Assembly (NCBI GenBank): GCA_937924675.1
Contig: CALEVL010000271.1
Location: 1-61,538, forward strand
Direction: 5' to 3'
Source of the DNA: an uncultured Ignavibacteria bacterium
GTDB lineage: Bacteria > Bacteroidota > Ignavibacteria > Tepidaquicellales > Tepidaquicellaceae
DNA: 61,538 nucleotides
The stretch's first letter is position 1. Every line of letters starts with the position of its first letter. The notes beneath the pieces are model-generated. The model made no database searches and was not told where the DNA came from. It saw nothing but the letters and a program-made list of their open reading frames with translations. Positions 41,716 to 50,574 of this stretch are shown here, piece by piece. Both the position numbers and the translations under genes were made by a program.

Positions 41716-42535
41716 TCAGCAGGAGAATCCTGAAGATGTTTCATCAATTGATATCCAGGATTCTGAAGAACATGAAAAGGAATCTAAGATAGCCGTTCAA
41801 ACCGAATGTCTTTCTGTTTTCTTCAATGAGAGGCCTGCCTTGAAAGACATTAATCTTAAGATAAGAAAGAATCGTGTAACAGCCATAATCGGACCTTCCG
41901 GCTGCGGCAAGTCAACATTTCTGCGGTCACTCAATCTCATGCATGAAATGACACCGAAATCCAAAGTCCTAGGAAGCATTAAGATACACGGAAATGATAT
42001 TACGGAAAGCAATGCAGTGGATGTCCGCAAAAATGTCGGAATGGTTTTTCAGAAACCAAACCCATTTCCTTCAATGTCTATATTTGAGAATGTAGTTGCA
42101 GGGCTTAGATTAAACGGCAACAATAAGAAATCTGAACTCGAAGAAATTGTTGAAAGGAATCTAACGCATGCAGGGTTGTGGGATGAGGTCAAAGACAGAT
42201 TGAAGTCACCCGCAGTCAGTCTGTCTGGCGGACAGCAGCAAAGACTCTGTATAGCCAGAACTATTGCCGTAAATCCGGAGATAATCCTTATGGATGAACC
42301 AACAAGTGCTCTTGACCCTATTTCTACCGCCAAGATTGAAGAATTGATTTACAATTTCAAGGATGAGTATTCCATCATCATTGTTACCCATAATATGCAG
42401 CAAGCCGCAAGGGTTAGCGATTTCACTGCATTTCTATACCTTGGAAAACTGATTGAATTTTCTAAGACACGCAGAATGTTTACAAACCCAAGAGAAAGAC
42501 TTACCGAAGAATACGTTACAGGCAAGTTTGGCTAA
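41681..42535 (+). CDS. pstB: Phosphate ABC transporter ATP-binding protein
   Basis: PstB (284 aa) powers the transporter. The Walker A GPSGCGKSTFLRSLN, signature LSGGQQQRLCIARTIA, Walker B IILMDEPTSALD and the switch histidine in IIIVTHNMQQAARVSD are all intact. The first 35 residues form an acidic, serine-rich extension absent from most PstB proteins; it is partly encoded in the overlap with pstA. An internal start near residue 36 is possible but no better binding site is evident. phoU and the phoBR regulators do not follow, as they often do. Confidence 0.95.
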   Translation: MLHETSSNPLSDQQENPEDVSSIDIQDSEEHEKESKIAVQTECLSVFFNERPALKDINLKIRKNRVTAIIGPSGCGKSTFLRSLNLMHEMTPKSKVLGSIKIHGNDITESNAVDVRKNVGMVFQKPNPFPSMSIFENVVAGLRLNGNNKKSELEEIVERNLTHAGLWDEVKDRLKSPAVSLSGGQQQRLCIARTIAVNPEIILMDEPTSALDPISTAKIEELIYNFKDEYSIIIVTHNMQQAARVSDFTAFLYLGKLIEFSKTRRMFTNPRERLTEEYVTGKFG

Positions 42536-42732
42536 AAATTGAGAGATTTCAGCCTCAATATAATTTATAGCATGTGCATAAAGCCCATCGTAAAATAAGC
42601 GCAAAAAGAAACAAATATGTTTAATATTAAATTATATTTTGATATTTTCATAAAAATTTATTGATTTGGTCCATTCGATTGAATGAAGATCAAAAATTTT
42701 TATTTTCATTAATAAGCTTCGTTAAGTTCAGT

Positions 42733-43776
42733 ATGCTGAAAGGCAGTAAAATATATTCGTTCGCCATTCCGTTTTGCTTTGTGATTTTCGTGGTTACAGG
42801 TTTTATTGAAAGTAATTTCGTTAACAAGAAATTTAATCCTGTAGTAAATGACTATTTCGAAGTTCGCGGCAAAGAATTGTACAATACCGGAAAGTTTAAC
42901 ATCTTGTCCGAAAGCGATCTCATACCGGGTGTTAGGGATACGGTTTATACAAGTTTAGATTGCTGGCTTGAACTTAATATCAATGAGCAAAGACTTTATC
43001 AGCATTGGAGAAATGGAAGCACGAATTCCATTCCGGTTTCTACAGGCAACAAGTTTGGAGGACCTGAATCTTTGGAATCAAGGCCGGGATTGTTTGCCAT
43101 TTTTATGAAGGTAGAGCATCATAAGTCGTCACAGTTCAACAGTTCTAATATGTATCATTTCATGCCGTTCAATCAGGGAATCGGTTTTCACTCAATAGAC
43201 GGAACGGGATATTATGCGCATCTTGGTGTAAGACCAAGTTCACACGGATGTATCAGAATGAAGCATGGCGATGCAAAAAAGTTGTTTGAGGATTGCCCAA
43301 TGGGCACGCTTGTACTTGTAACTAAAGGCAGAACTGCAAGGGTTGTAGCATTTGCACCAAAGGATTTTACCAATAAGTACGAATATTCTAAAGATGATTA
43401 CAAATGGATGCTTGCCAATAATTTGAGGAATCTTTTAACAGGTAATTATTTTACAGAAAAAAGAGAGAAGTTTGTAATTGACCCGAGCGTAATTCCAAAA
43501 TCAGGAGTATACAGTGGACATGATGCTAAAATTCCCGACAAGCAGAAGGTCCCCAGAGGATTTGCGATGTTTACAGAAAGGAGCGATAAATTGGCCATCT
43601 ACAATTCTTCACGCATAATGATAACAGATGAAATGATAAAGCATGTATCAGATATTTCCGAGAATGACGAGGATTCATTTGAAGAGGAAAAACAGATTGT
43701 GTATGACAATGATGTGGTAAAGGATTATTTTAGTAATCCAATTGGTGTCTTGCCATACTTCGGACCAAAACGCTAA
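42733..43776 (+). CDS. L,D-transpeptidase (YkuD domain)
   Basis: ATG 42733 is preferred (347 aa): it puts a membrane or signal helix at residues 8-27 (YSFAIPFCFVIFVVTGFI); a TTG at 42661 would add 24 residues. The YkuD catalytic motif is HLGVRPSSHGCIRMKHGDAKKLF with the nucleophile Cys173, His171 and a conserved arginine. L,D-transpeptidases make 3-3 cross-links in peptidoglycan or attach proteins to it. The region after about 230 is unusual and rich in charged residues. The gene stands alone between pstB and the tonB run. Confidence 0.88.
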   Translation: MLKGSKIYSFAIPFCFVIFVVTGFIESNFVNKKFNPVVNDYFEVRGKELYNTGKFNILSESDLIPGVRDTVYTSLDCWLELNINEQRLYQHWRNGSTNSIPVSTGNKFGGPESLESRPGLFAIFMKVEHHKSSQFNSSNMYHFMPFNQGIGFHSIDGTGYYAHLGVRPSSHGCIRMKHGDAKKLFEDCPMGTLVLVTKGRTARVVAFAPKDFTNKYEYSKDDYKWMLANNLRNLLTGNYFTEKREKFVIDPSVIPKSGVYSGHDAKIPDKQKVPRGFAMFTERSDKLAIYNSSRIMITDEMIKHVSDISENDEDSFEEEKQIVYDNDVVKDYFSNPIGVLPYFGPKR

Positions 43777-43794
43777 CTCGAATTTTAATAAGAA

Positions 43795-43824
43795 GATTGT
43801 TCTGATTCTTTTTTTGGAACAATC
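43795..43824 (+). promoter_or_regulatory. Inverted repeat upstream of tonB
   Basis: GATTGTTC (43795-43802) and GAACAATC (43817-43824) are perfect 8-bp arms with a 14-nt spacer that holds seven T residues. It lies 18 bases after the L,D-transpeptidase stop and 62 bases before tonB. Lacking a T run after the stem, it looks more like an operator or a stem-loop than a normal terminator. Confidence 0.5.
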
Positions 43825-43885
43825 ATTGAATCAAAGAGTAATATTAAAAAAAATCAAATAACCCTTTAACCTGTAGGAGGGAAAA

Positions 43886-44743
43886 ATGTCAAACACAACA
43901 GATAACACACCTGTCTTCGAAGAAATCGAAAAGAAGATGAAGTACGGGGCACCGGAGCTTCAGAAGTTCTATCAGAAGTATGTTACCCGCGGACTAATCT
44001 TTGCGGTTGTACTTCACTTGATACTTGTTTCTGGATATGCTTTTGCATTGTACCTGGACAAAGTAAGGTCTGAAAAGGAAAAAAATGAAATGCAAAAGAG
44101 GGAAATTACTCTTGAAGATCTGGACATTCCTCCTCCTATTGAAGATGTTCCGATCGAAGAACCAAAGGCAGTTGCACTAAAAGATCTTTCTGCGCTTGTA
44201 CCTGAGCCGGTGGCTAAGAAACTTGTTACCGAAGAGGTAAAACTAAAAAGCCAAAAGGAACTTGAAGAAGTTAAACTTCCGGTTGCTTCTACAGGTACGG
44301 ATGATCCATCAAAAGTAAATCCGAATGCAGAATTTACCGGAAAGGTTGAAGAAAAGAAAGTAGAACAGAAGATTGAAAAGAAAGAGGAAAAGAAGAAGGA
44401 TATTTTCCAGCAATTTGAAGTTGAGAAAGCTCCTGTGGCTGTTAATCTTGGATCTGTAAAGGGCTCAATGAGATATCCTGAGATTGCACGCCAATCCGGA
44501 ATTGAAGGAAGAGTTGTTGCAAAAGTTCTTGTCGGAACCGACGGTTCAGTTATCAAGGTTGGCGGTATCAGCGGTCCGGAAGTGTTCAGAGATGAGGTTG
44601 CAGACAAGGTAATGGGACTGTCATTCACTCCCGCTCTTCAGAATGGGCAACCGGTGAAATGTTGGGTAAGTGTTCCGTTCAGTTTTTCTCTTGGCAATAA
44701 GAAGAAATCCACTGAGACGGAAGAAAAAGAAGACGAAGAATAA
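43886..44743 (+). CDS. tonB: Energy transducer TonB
   Basis: TonB (285 aa) links the inner-membrane proton motive force to outer membrane receptors such as the one at 24.8 kb. A membrane helix (about 32-53) follows a cytoplasmic N-terminus; a long Pro/Glu/Lys-rich region spans the periplasm (about 60-185); the C-terminal domain (about 190-275) carries SMRYPEIARQSGIEGRVVAK, VLVGTDGSV and LSFTPALQNGQPVKCWVSVP. AGGAGGG lies just upstream of the ATG. ExbB and ExbD are not adjacent. It opens a run with a small membrane protein, a PstS-like protein and a TPR protein. Confidence 0.93.
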   Translation: MSNTTDNTPVFEEIEKKMKYGAPELQKFYQKYVTRGLIFAVVLHLILVSGYAFALYLDKVRSEKEKNEMQKREITLEDLDIPPPIEDVPIEEPKAVALKDLSALVPEPVAKKLVTEEVKLKSQKELEEVKLPVASTGTDDPSKVNPNAEFTGKVEEKKVEQKIEKKEEKKKDIFQQFEVEKAPVAVNLGSVKGSMRYPEIARQSGIEGRVVAKVLVGTDGSVIKVGGISGPEVFRDEVADKVMGLSFTPALQNGQPVKCWVSVPFSFSLGNKKKSTETEEKEDEE

Positions 44744-44764
44744 TTCTATCAGATAAAAAGTGAA

Positions 44765-45010
44765 TTGAACGCAGCAGTCTTAATAAATTTCTTAACATCT
44801 ATTGTTACTCTTACGGTTGGCATTCTTGTTCTGACAGGCTCTTTTTTCCCTCCTGGCAGTGCTACTACTAAGTACCTATTTGGATTTGTTCTGATCGCTT
44901 ATGGTGTGTACAGATTTGTAAACACATTCTCAAGGATTCGGCAGAATAAGAATGAAGAGCGTTTGAGAAAGATAGAAGAAGAGAGAGATAAACTTCTGGG
45001 GGGAAATTGA
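44765..45010 (+). CDS. Small membrane protein in the tonB run
   Basis: The product (81 aa, TTG start) has two membrane helices (about 8-27 and 35-53, TSIVTLTVGILVLTGSFF and LFGFVLIAYGVYRFVNTF) and a charged C-terminal helix ending KIEEERDKLLGGN. I recognise no named family. It is encoded between tonB and the PstS-like protein, and its stop codon overlaps the next start (TTGA at 45007-45010). Similar small proteins occupy this place in many Bacteroidota tonB runs. Confidence 0.65.
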   Translation: MNAAVLINFLTSIVTLTVGILVLTGSFFPPGSATTKYLFGFVLIAYGVYRFVNTFSRIRQNKNEERLRKIEEERDKLLGGN

Positions 45011-45972
45011 TTAAGAGATTGAGTTCACTTTTGTTAGCTTTGTCTTTTACAATTTATTTTGCATCATGCGATTTCGGCGAGATCAAGTCTACATCAACTA
45101 CAGGTGAAATGAAAATGGCTGTTGATGAAAATCAGGAGCCTCTGATGAAAGCTGAAGTTGCAGAGTTTGAAAGACTGAATAAGGAAGCAAAGATAACACT
45201 TGAAATTGCACCTACAAATAAAGTTATTGCTGATCTCATAAACGGTGATGTCAAGATCATTGTTTCTAACAGAATGTTTAATCCGGAAGAAAAGCAAATT
45301 CTTGAAAAAAATAAAACAGCATTCAAAGAACACCCGATAGCAATCGATGGGATAGCATTTATTGTAAATCCGTCGAATCCAATTGTCAGAGTTACTTCTG
45401 ATGATCTGAAAAACATATTGAGCGGTGAGATCAAACAATGGTCATCTATTTCTTCTCAGGACGAGGAACAAAACAGACTGTTGAAATCTTTTGCCGGCTC
45501 GGCAGGTGATAAGATCATACCGTTCATTCAGAGAAAGAATTCGTCCACTTTTGATTATGTGAAGGATAGTGTTTTGAAAGGAGCGGATTACGGTAGTAAT
45601 TCAACAATCTGTTCAACTTCAGTACAGATTCTCAATTCAGTTCGTGATTCAAAAGGCGGAATCGGAATTATCAGTATGAGTTGGCTGTCTAAAGGGATTC
45701 AGGATGAAATTGATTCTACTGTCAGAGCGCTTAGAATTTCAAAGATCAGAGACAATGGAAGGCAAGAAGATTACTCGGAGTTTCACCAGGGATATCTTGC
45801 AAATGGAAATTATCCTTACAGAAGAACTGTTTACCTGATCACTACTGAACAGGATATAAGGCTTTCAACAGGTTTTACAACTTTCATGATCAGAACAGAC
45901 GGGCAAAAAGTAATATTGAAAAATGGCCTTGTTCCGGTTAGTCAACCGGTCAGAACCATACAACTTAACTGA
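45007..45972 (+). CDS. PstS-like phosphate-binding lipoprotein (second copy)
   Basis: The product (321 aa, TTG start) has a lipoprotein signal (LLALSFTIYFASC). The fold is a type 2 periplasmic binding protein of the PBP-like/PstS group: EMKMAVDENQEPLMKAEVAEF, IDGIAFIVNPSNPIVRVTSDDL, FAGSAGDKIIPFIQRKNSSTF. It is not a duplicate of the pstS product at 38.8 kb; the binding residues differ. In Bacteroidota such proteins are encoded with tonB/exb and TPR genes, but what they bind there is unclear. Confidence 0.85.
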   Translation: MIKRLSSLLLALSFTIYFASCDFGEIKSTSTTGEMKMAVDENQEPLMKAEVAEFERLNKEAKITLEIAPTNKVIADLINGDVKIIVSNRMFNPEEKQILEKNKTAFKEHPIAIDGIAFIVNPSNPIVRVTSDDLKNILSGEIKQWSSISSQDEEQNRLLKSFAGSAGDKIIPFIQRKNSSTFDYVKDSVLKGADYGSNSTICSTSVQILNSVRDSKGGIGIISMSWLSKGIQDEIDSTVRALRISKIRDNGRQEDYSEFHQGYLANGNYPYRRTVYLITTEQDIRLSTGFTTFMIRTDGQKVILKNGLVPVSQPVRTIQLN

Positions 45973-45995
45973 ACATTGTACAAACAAACTAAAAA

Positions 45996-47426
45996 ATGAA
46001 CACGCAAACTATCAAAATCCTTGTAGTATTTATTTTGCTTGCAGTTTCCGGCTCTGCGATTTCTCAAAGTCTTGATGCAGGAATCAACGCTGCAAAAGGC
46101 GGCAATTATGTTAAGGCAGTAGAACTAATGAAATCTTCAATTAATAATGAAACCGGTTACGAAGCAAACTATTACTACGGACTTTCGCTGTTTCAAACCG
46201 GTGCAGTGAAACAAGCTGAGACTTATTTGACAAAGGCTTTGAGAGATGATGACGAAGGTGTGGAAGCTCTCAAGACAATGGGTGATCTGTTGAGTTTCAA
46301 AAAAGATTATGCCAAAGCAGATTCTTATTACAAGAAAGCCCTGGCACAAGAACCAGAAAACATGAATGTCCTTTTTGCTCAGGCACAAAGTTACACTGAA
46401 GCAGGAAAAGTAGATGATGCAATTACTACTTTGACATTTGCCAAAACAATTTCAGAAACAAATCCCAATGTTTATGTTGGATTAGGAGATGCTTATTATT
46501 ACAGAAGAGCTTATCAACCGGCGGTTGATAATTATCAGAAAGCTCTTGGGTTGAACCCGAAGAGTGCAGGTGCACAATTTGGATTAGGACAGGTGTATTT
46601 CAAACAGAAGAAATACAATGATGCGCTTGATGCTTATAAGAAATCTATTGAATTCGACAAAAATTTTGCAGAAGGATATCTGGAACTTGGAAGACTTTAT
46701 TACTTTAATGAGAACTATACAAACGCATTGGACGCATTCACAAAATATGCACAGCTAAAGCCGGGGTCAATTGAAGGAGAGACATACATTGCAAAAACTC
46801 TCTACGGGCAAAAGAAATACGATGAAGCTTTGAAAAAGCTTGATGAAATCGTTGCCAATAATCCGGATGCTGATCTTTCTTCTGCATATAAATATATGGC
46901 TTATGTGTATCATGACAAGGGAGAGTTCAATAAATCTCTCGACTTTTTTGCGAAAGTGAATCCGGAAATTATTGATCTTGAAGACCATATAATGCTTGCG
47001 AAGATTCATGCTGGAAATAAAGATTATACTAACGCCTATCTGAACTTTGATGAAGCCATACAGCATGACAGTACCGATGATAACACCTATTATCAGATGG
47101 GGATAGTTCAATTTGGTGAAAAGAACTATGCAGGAGCGATAGCAAGTTTTGACAAGTCCCTGAGCTTGGGCTCTCAGCAGCTTGCTGCTTACGTTTACAA
47201 AGGTCTCTCGCTTTATTCATTGCAAAAGTATGATGAAGCAATAGCTGAATTCAACACGGCCATTTCAATGGACAACTCATTCGTGCAGGCATGGCTTTGG
47301 AAAGCTAGATCTGAAGTTCAGCTTGATAAGTTTGAGGAAGCCAAAGCCAGCTACAAGAAAGTTCTTGAACTGGATCCGGGAAATCAAAGCGCACAAGACG
47401 ATTTGAAACTCATTGAGACCAAGTAA
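45996..47426 (+). CDS. Secreted tetratricopeptide repeat protein
   Basis: The product (476 aa) has a signal peptide (1-23, ending SAIS-QSL), then about twelve TPR units across the whole length, for example ALAQEPENMNVLFAQAQSY, ALGLNPKSAGAQFGLGQVYF, ALDAYKKSIEFDKNFAEGYL and AIAEFNTAISMDNSFVQAWL. It is probably periplasmic and acts as a scaffold. It is the last gene of the tonB run and lies 23 bases after the PstS-like gene, a common Bacteroidota arrangement. Confidence 0.9.
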   Translation: MNTQTIKILVVFILLAVSGSAISQSLDAGINAAKGGNYVKAVELMKSSINNETGYEANYYYGLSLFQTGAVKQAETYLTKALRDDDEGVEALKTMGDLLSFKKDYAKADSYYKKALAQEPENMNVLFAQAQSYTEAGKVDDAITTLTFAKTISETNPNVYVGLGDAYYYRRAYQPAVDNYQKALGLNPKSAGAQFGLGQVYFKQKKYNDALDAYKKSIEFDKNFAEGYLELGRLYYFNENYTNALDAFTKYAQLKPGSIEGETYIAKTLYGQKKYDEALKKLDEIVANNPDADLSSAYKYMAYVYHDKGEFNKSLDFFAKVNPEIIDLEDHIMLAKIHAGNKDYTNAYLNFDEAIQHDSTDDNTYYQMGIVQFGEKNYAGAIASFDKSLSLGSQQLAAYVYKGLSLYSLQKYDEAIAEFNTAISMDNSFVQAWLWKARSEVQLDKFEEAKASYKKVLELDPGNQSAQDDLKLIETK

Positions 47427-47447
47427 AATTTTCGCAGACAATTATTA

Positions 47448-48851
47448 ATGAATCCAATGGAGAAGATTGTAGATCACATAAACGCTAATTTTGACGGGTT
47501 TGTGGAAGAGCTCAAGGAATTCTTGAGTATCCCTTCTATAAGCACAAATCCTGAAAATAAGGCTGATGTAAGGAAGTGCGCAGAATATGTAAGTTCTAAA
47601 TTGAGTGAGGTTGGTTTGGAGAATGTGAAAATGTATGACACAAAGCTGCATCCGATTGTTTACGGAGAATGGTTGAATGCAGGACCCGATAAGCCAACAA
47701 TACTCATTTACGGACATTATGATGTTCAACCTGTTGATCCGATTGAACTGTGGACCGATCCTCCGTTTGAGGCAACTGTAAGAAGCGGAAAAATATATGC
47801 CAGAGGTGCAGTTGATGACAAAGGACAAGTGTTTGTTCACATAAAGAGTATTCAGGCTCATATGAAACTGAATTCCTCTCTACCGGTCAATGTAAAGTTT
47901 ATAATAGAAGGAGAAGAGGAAATTGGAAGCGTTAATCTTGATGAATTCATTGAGTCTAACAAAGAACTCCTTAAATGCGATTATGTAGTTGTTTCAGACA
48001 CTTCAATGTTTGGCAATGACATTCCGTCTATCTGTTACGGGCTGCGGGGACTTGCATATATGCAGGTCGAAGTAACCGGTCCTAACAGAGACCTTCATTC
48101 CGGTTCATACGGCGGAGGGGTTGATAATCCAATAAATGCTCTTGCTCATATTATTTCGAAACTTAAGGATGATAAGGGTAAAATACTAATTGACGGATTT
48201 TATGATGATGTTATTGATCTTACTCCGAAAGAAAGAGAAGAATATGCAAAATTGCCATACGACGAGATTAAGTATAAAGAAGGTCTGGGAATAGATGAAG
48301 TATTTGGAGAAGAGGCTTACAGCACTCCGGAAAGGGTCTCTGCAAGGCCTACATTGGACTGCAACGGAATATGGGGAGGATTTCAAGGCGAAGGCGCAAA
48401 AACAGTATTACCTTCAAAAGCCGGAGCAAAAATTTCAATGAGACTTGTGCCGGATCAGAAGCCGGAAAAGATTGAGAAGCTGTTTGAAGATTATGTTAAG
48501 AAGATTACTCCCAAGTCAGTAAAAGTAGTTGTAAAATCTTTGCATGGAGGCAACGGAGCTTTGACTCCACTGGATTCACCTGCTATGAAAGCTGCAGTTG
48601 TTGCAATGAAGAAAGCATTTGGAAAGGATCCGTTGTTTACAAGGGAAGGAGGTTCAATTCCCGTTGTCAATGTTTTTCAGACAATACTGAAAGCTCCTAC
48701 AATTCTTTTGGGATTCGGATTGCCTGATGAGAATGCACATTCACCTGACGAGAATTTCGATCTGGGCAATTTTCATAAGGGCATCTTAACTGCTGCTTAT
48801 TATCTCGATGAATTATCGAAACTAAATATGAACAATAATGGCAAAAGCTAA
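47448..48851 (+). CDS. M20 family dipeptidase
   Basis: The enzyme (467 aa) belongs to the M20A/ArgE-DapE-like dipeptidases, zinc enzymes that cleave short peptides. Metal-ligand motifs are GHYDVQPVDPIELW, ARGAVDDKGQVFVH and EGEEEIGSVN; the segment DLHSGSYGGGVDNP belongs to the dimerisation domain and REGGSIPVVNVFQ and AHSPDENFDLG close the active site. The final bases overlap the next start by 14. Cytoplasmic, no signal peptide. Confidence 0.93.
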   Translation: MNPMEKIVDHINANFDGFVEELKEFLSIPSISTNPENKADVRKCAEYVSSKLSEVGLENVKMYDTKLHPIVYGEWLNAGPDKPTILIYGHYDVQPVDPIELWTDPPFEATVRSGKIYARGAVDDKGQVFVHIKSIQAHMKLNSSLPVNVKFIIEGEEEIGSVNLDEFIESNKELLKCDYVVVSDTSMFGNDIPSICYGLRGLAYMQVEVTGPNRDLHSGSYGGGVDNPINALAHIISKLKDDKGKILIDGFYDDVIDLTPKEREEYAKLPYDEIKYKEGLGIDEVFGEEAYSTPERVSARPTLDCNGIWGGFQGEGAKTVLPSKAGAKISMRLVPDQKPEKIEKLFEDYVKKITPKSVKVVVKSLHGGNGALTPLDSPAMKAAVVAMKKAFGKDPLFTREGGSIPVVNVFQTILKAPTILLGFGLPDENAHSPDENFDLGNFHKGILTAAYYLDELSKLNMNNNGKS

Positions 48852-49188
48852 AACAAAAAGTGTAGCCTCAATAAAGACAAAGAGACTCAAACATGAACAG
48901 AGTCATCTGCATTTTGCTATGACTGCAAAGAACTATTCAATTATCGGACTTGGAATCATCATAATAATTATCGGATATTTCTTGATGGATGCAAATTCGG
49001 TTGACGGCTTTATGCCAACTGTTGTTGCACCAATTTTGCTTGTTCTGGGATATTGTCTTGTTATTCCGGCAGGCATCCTATACAATGATAAATCCGGTGA
49101 TACAGTTGAAACGAAAGAACCGGAACAAGCCAAAGTTGAAACTAAAACAACAACTGCGTCTGTTAGCTCTAATGTGAAAGCCGGTTAA
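48838..49188 (+). CDS. DUF3098 family small membrane protein
   Basis: The product (116 aa) has a basic N-terminus (residues 1-30) followed by two membrane helices (about 37-55 and 66-85) with the DUF3098 pattern FAMTAKNYSIIGLGIIIIII (one turn of the family's F-x-x-x-K-N-Y-x-x-I-G), GYFLMDA, and GYCLVIPAGI. The C-terminal tail is acidic and Lys/Thr-rich. The family is found in Bacteroidota but has no known role. It overlaps the dipeptidase gene by 14 bases. Confidence 0.82.
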   Translation: MAKAKTKSVASIKTKRLKHEQSHLHFAMTAKNYSIIGLGIIIIIIGYFLMDANSVDGFMPTVVAPILLVLGYCLVIPAGILYNDKSGDTVETKEPEQAKVETKTTTASVSSNVKAG

Positions 49189-49227
49189 CAATCATAAGCA
49201 AAAGAAAGCTAAGTTCTTTGAGATTTT

Positions 49228-49587
49228 GGGAATGCAACGGTTTCGACGGATTGAAAGATGTTTGGAACTGCATATAGTGTTCCTGCAACCACTCTAAAAA
49301 TGCAGAAAAACAATAAACAACAACAACGTAGAATATAACTACGCTATGGCTGCTTAATTAAATAAGCACCTTGCTTTCAGTGCCTTCTCTTATCGGGGTT
49401 TGAAAGCATCATTCAGATAAGATAGCCGGAACAAGCTTCTGAGTAGTGAAGGTGAATCAAATATCAGAATAGGGGATTGAGGGTAAGCCGGGCTTCCTGA
49501 TCTCTCCGAAATCCAAAGCCCCGGATATATATGTAGACGTTCTAATGGTCTTCTTTTCGGACCCGAGTTCGACTCTCGGCATTTCCA
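49228..49587 (+). ncRNA. ssrA: Transfer-messenger RNA (tmRNA)
   Basis: The molecule rescues stalled ribosomes. Its ends pair as GGGAATG (49228-49234) with CATTTCC (49580-49586), with discriminator A 49587, so CCA is not encoded. The 5' part has the conserved CGGTTTCGACGG element, and the 3' part the T-arm CCGAG-TTCGACT-CTCGG. Pseudoknot 1 can be drawn (GGAAC/GTTCC with CTGCAT/ATGCAG). The tag frame ends EYNYAMAA and TAA at 49355-49357; the resume codon is likely near 49328. SmpB is encoded at 16.2 kb. Confidence 0.95.
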
Positions 49588-50552
49588 CAAGTTACATTAT
49601 CATAAAGCCGCATGAATGCATCAACTATCTCGTGTGGCTTTATTGTTTTAATGGAATCAGGTGAATCGGAAATGATCGTTTCGAAATTGTCTGACAAAGG
49701 TGCAAATCTCTCATAGTTCCATTTCACATAAGGATAAAGTACTGTTACAGGTTTGTTCAATGCTGAACAAATATGTACAATTGATGTATCCGGAGTGATT
49801 ACAAAATCTGCAGTTTCTATAACCGCGACTGTCTCAAGAATGTCCTGTGTATTAACGTTTACAGAACCTGTATTCATGGAGATCTCTTCAGTCAGCTTTC
49901 TGTCATCAGGGTGGGAAATGGTGTAAACCGAAACTTCAGCTCTATTCCTGATTTCTTTTATTGCTGCGCACCAAACGGCTGTATCCAATTGCCTTCCTGT
50001 TTTACCTGCCGAAACATTTACTATGACTCTTTCGCCCGGCTTGTCTTTTGGAAAACACTGAGCTTTTCCTCTCAATTGCTCCGTTATTCTGATACTCGGA
50101 CGCCTGTCTTCAGGTGCTATCGTGTTTCCAAAATAAACGACAGGCGAAAGATTAATATCAACTGCATGCTTTCCGTTCAGAAATTTAATAAGGTCAATAT
50201 CAAATGTATTCATTCCGTTATTGAAGCCCAGAGAAAGGCGGGGACTAAGAAGTTTAAGTAACAGTCGGGATGTATCAGACTTTTCGGGTTTTGCATCAAT
50301 CCAGAAATCACTTCTTCTGAGATCCGATAAGACCAATCGTAGATCGGACGCCGGATTTTTAGTGTACTGAAATACAGTGTCAACATTTGAATCATTTGAA
50401 GCTACGGATGAATTTCCCGGCGAAGCAAGTACCGATAATTTACTTTCCGGGAAGATCGACTTTAATTTTTTAAATAATGGAGTCGTCAATATCATATCTC
50501 CGATTTTCCCGATCTGAACAACTGCTATCTTATTTGCTTCACTGCCTTTCAT
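49542..50552 (-). CDS. Glycosyltransferase family 9 (heptosyltransferase-like)
   Basis: The product (336 aa) is a GT-B enzyme of the heptosyltransferase family: IAVVQIGKIGDMILTTPLFKKL, VIVNVSAGKTGRQLDTAVWC and ADFVITPDTSIVHICSALNK. It probably works on lipopolysaccharide or another surface glycan. The last 15 residues (GNAESRTRVRKEDH region) are encoded antisense to the 3' end of the tmRNA; this is the same in-frame run-on often produced by a tRNA-like end, so the protein's true C-terminus may be an accident of evolution. It lies 22 bases downstream of yidC. Confidence 0.85.
   Translation of the reverse strand: MKGSEANKIAVVQIGKIGDMILTTPLFKKLKSIFPESKLSVLASPGNSSVASNDSNVDTVFQYTKNPASDLRLVLSDLRRSDFWIDAKPEKSDTSRLLLKLLSPRLSLGFNNGMNTFDIDLIKFLNGKHAVDINLSPVVYFGNTIAPEDRRPSIRITEQLRGKAQCFPKDKPGERVIVNVSAGKTGRQLDTAVWCAAIKEIRNRAEVSVYTISHPDDRKLTEEISMNTGSVNVNTQDILETVAVIETADFVITPDTSIVHICSALNKPVTVLYPYVKWNYERFAPLSDNFETIISDSPDSIKTIKPHEIVDAFMRLYDNVTCGNAESRTRVRKEDH
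49602..49649 (+). terminator. Probable tmRNA terminator inside the GT9 coding region
   Basis: ATAAAGCCGCA (49602-49612) pairs with TGTGGCTTTAT (49633-49643), 11 bp with one G-T, and is followed by TGTTTT. The loop is long (20 nt). It lies 14 bases after the tmRNA 3' end and within the antisense coding sequence of the glycosyltransferase. Confidence 0.6.
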
Positions 50553-50574
50553 CTGTTAATGAAATGAAAAGTCA

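Noticed and set aside
44014..44628. Minus-strand frame of about 204 codons opposite tonB
   Set aside because: Serine/phenylalanine-rich antisense reading of the Glu/Lys/Pro-rich TonB linker; not a gene.
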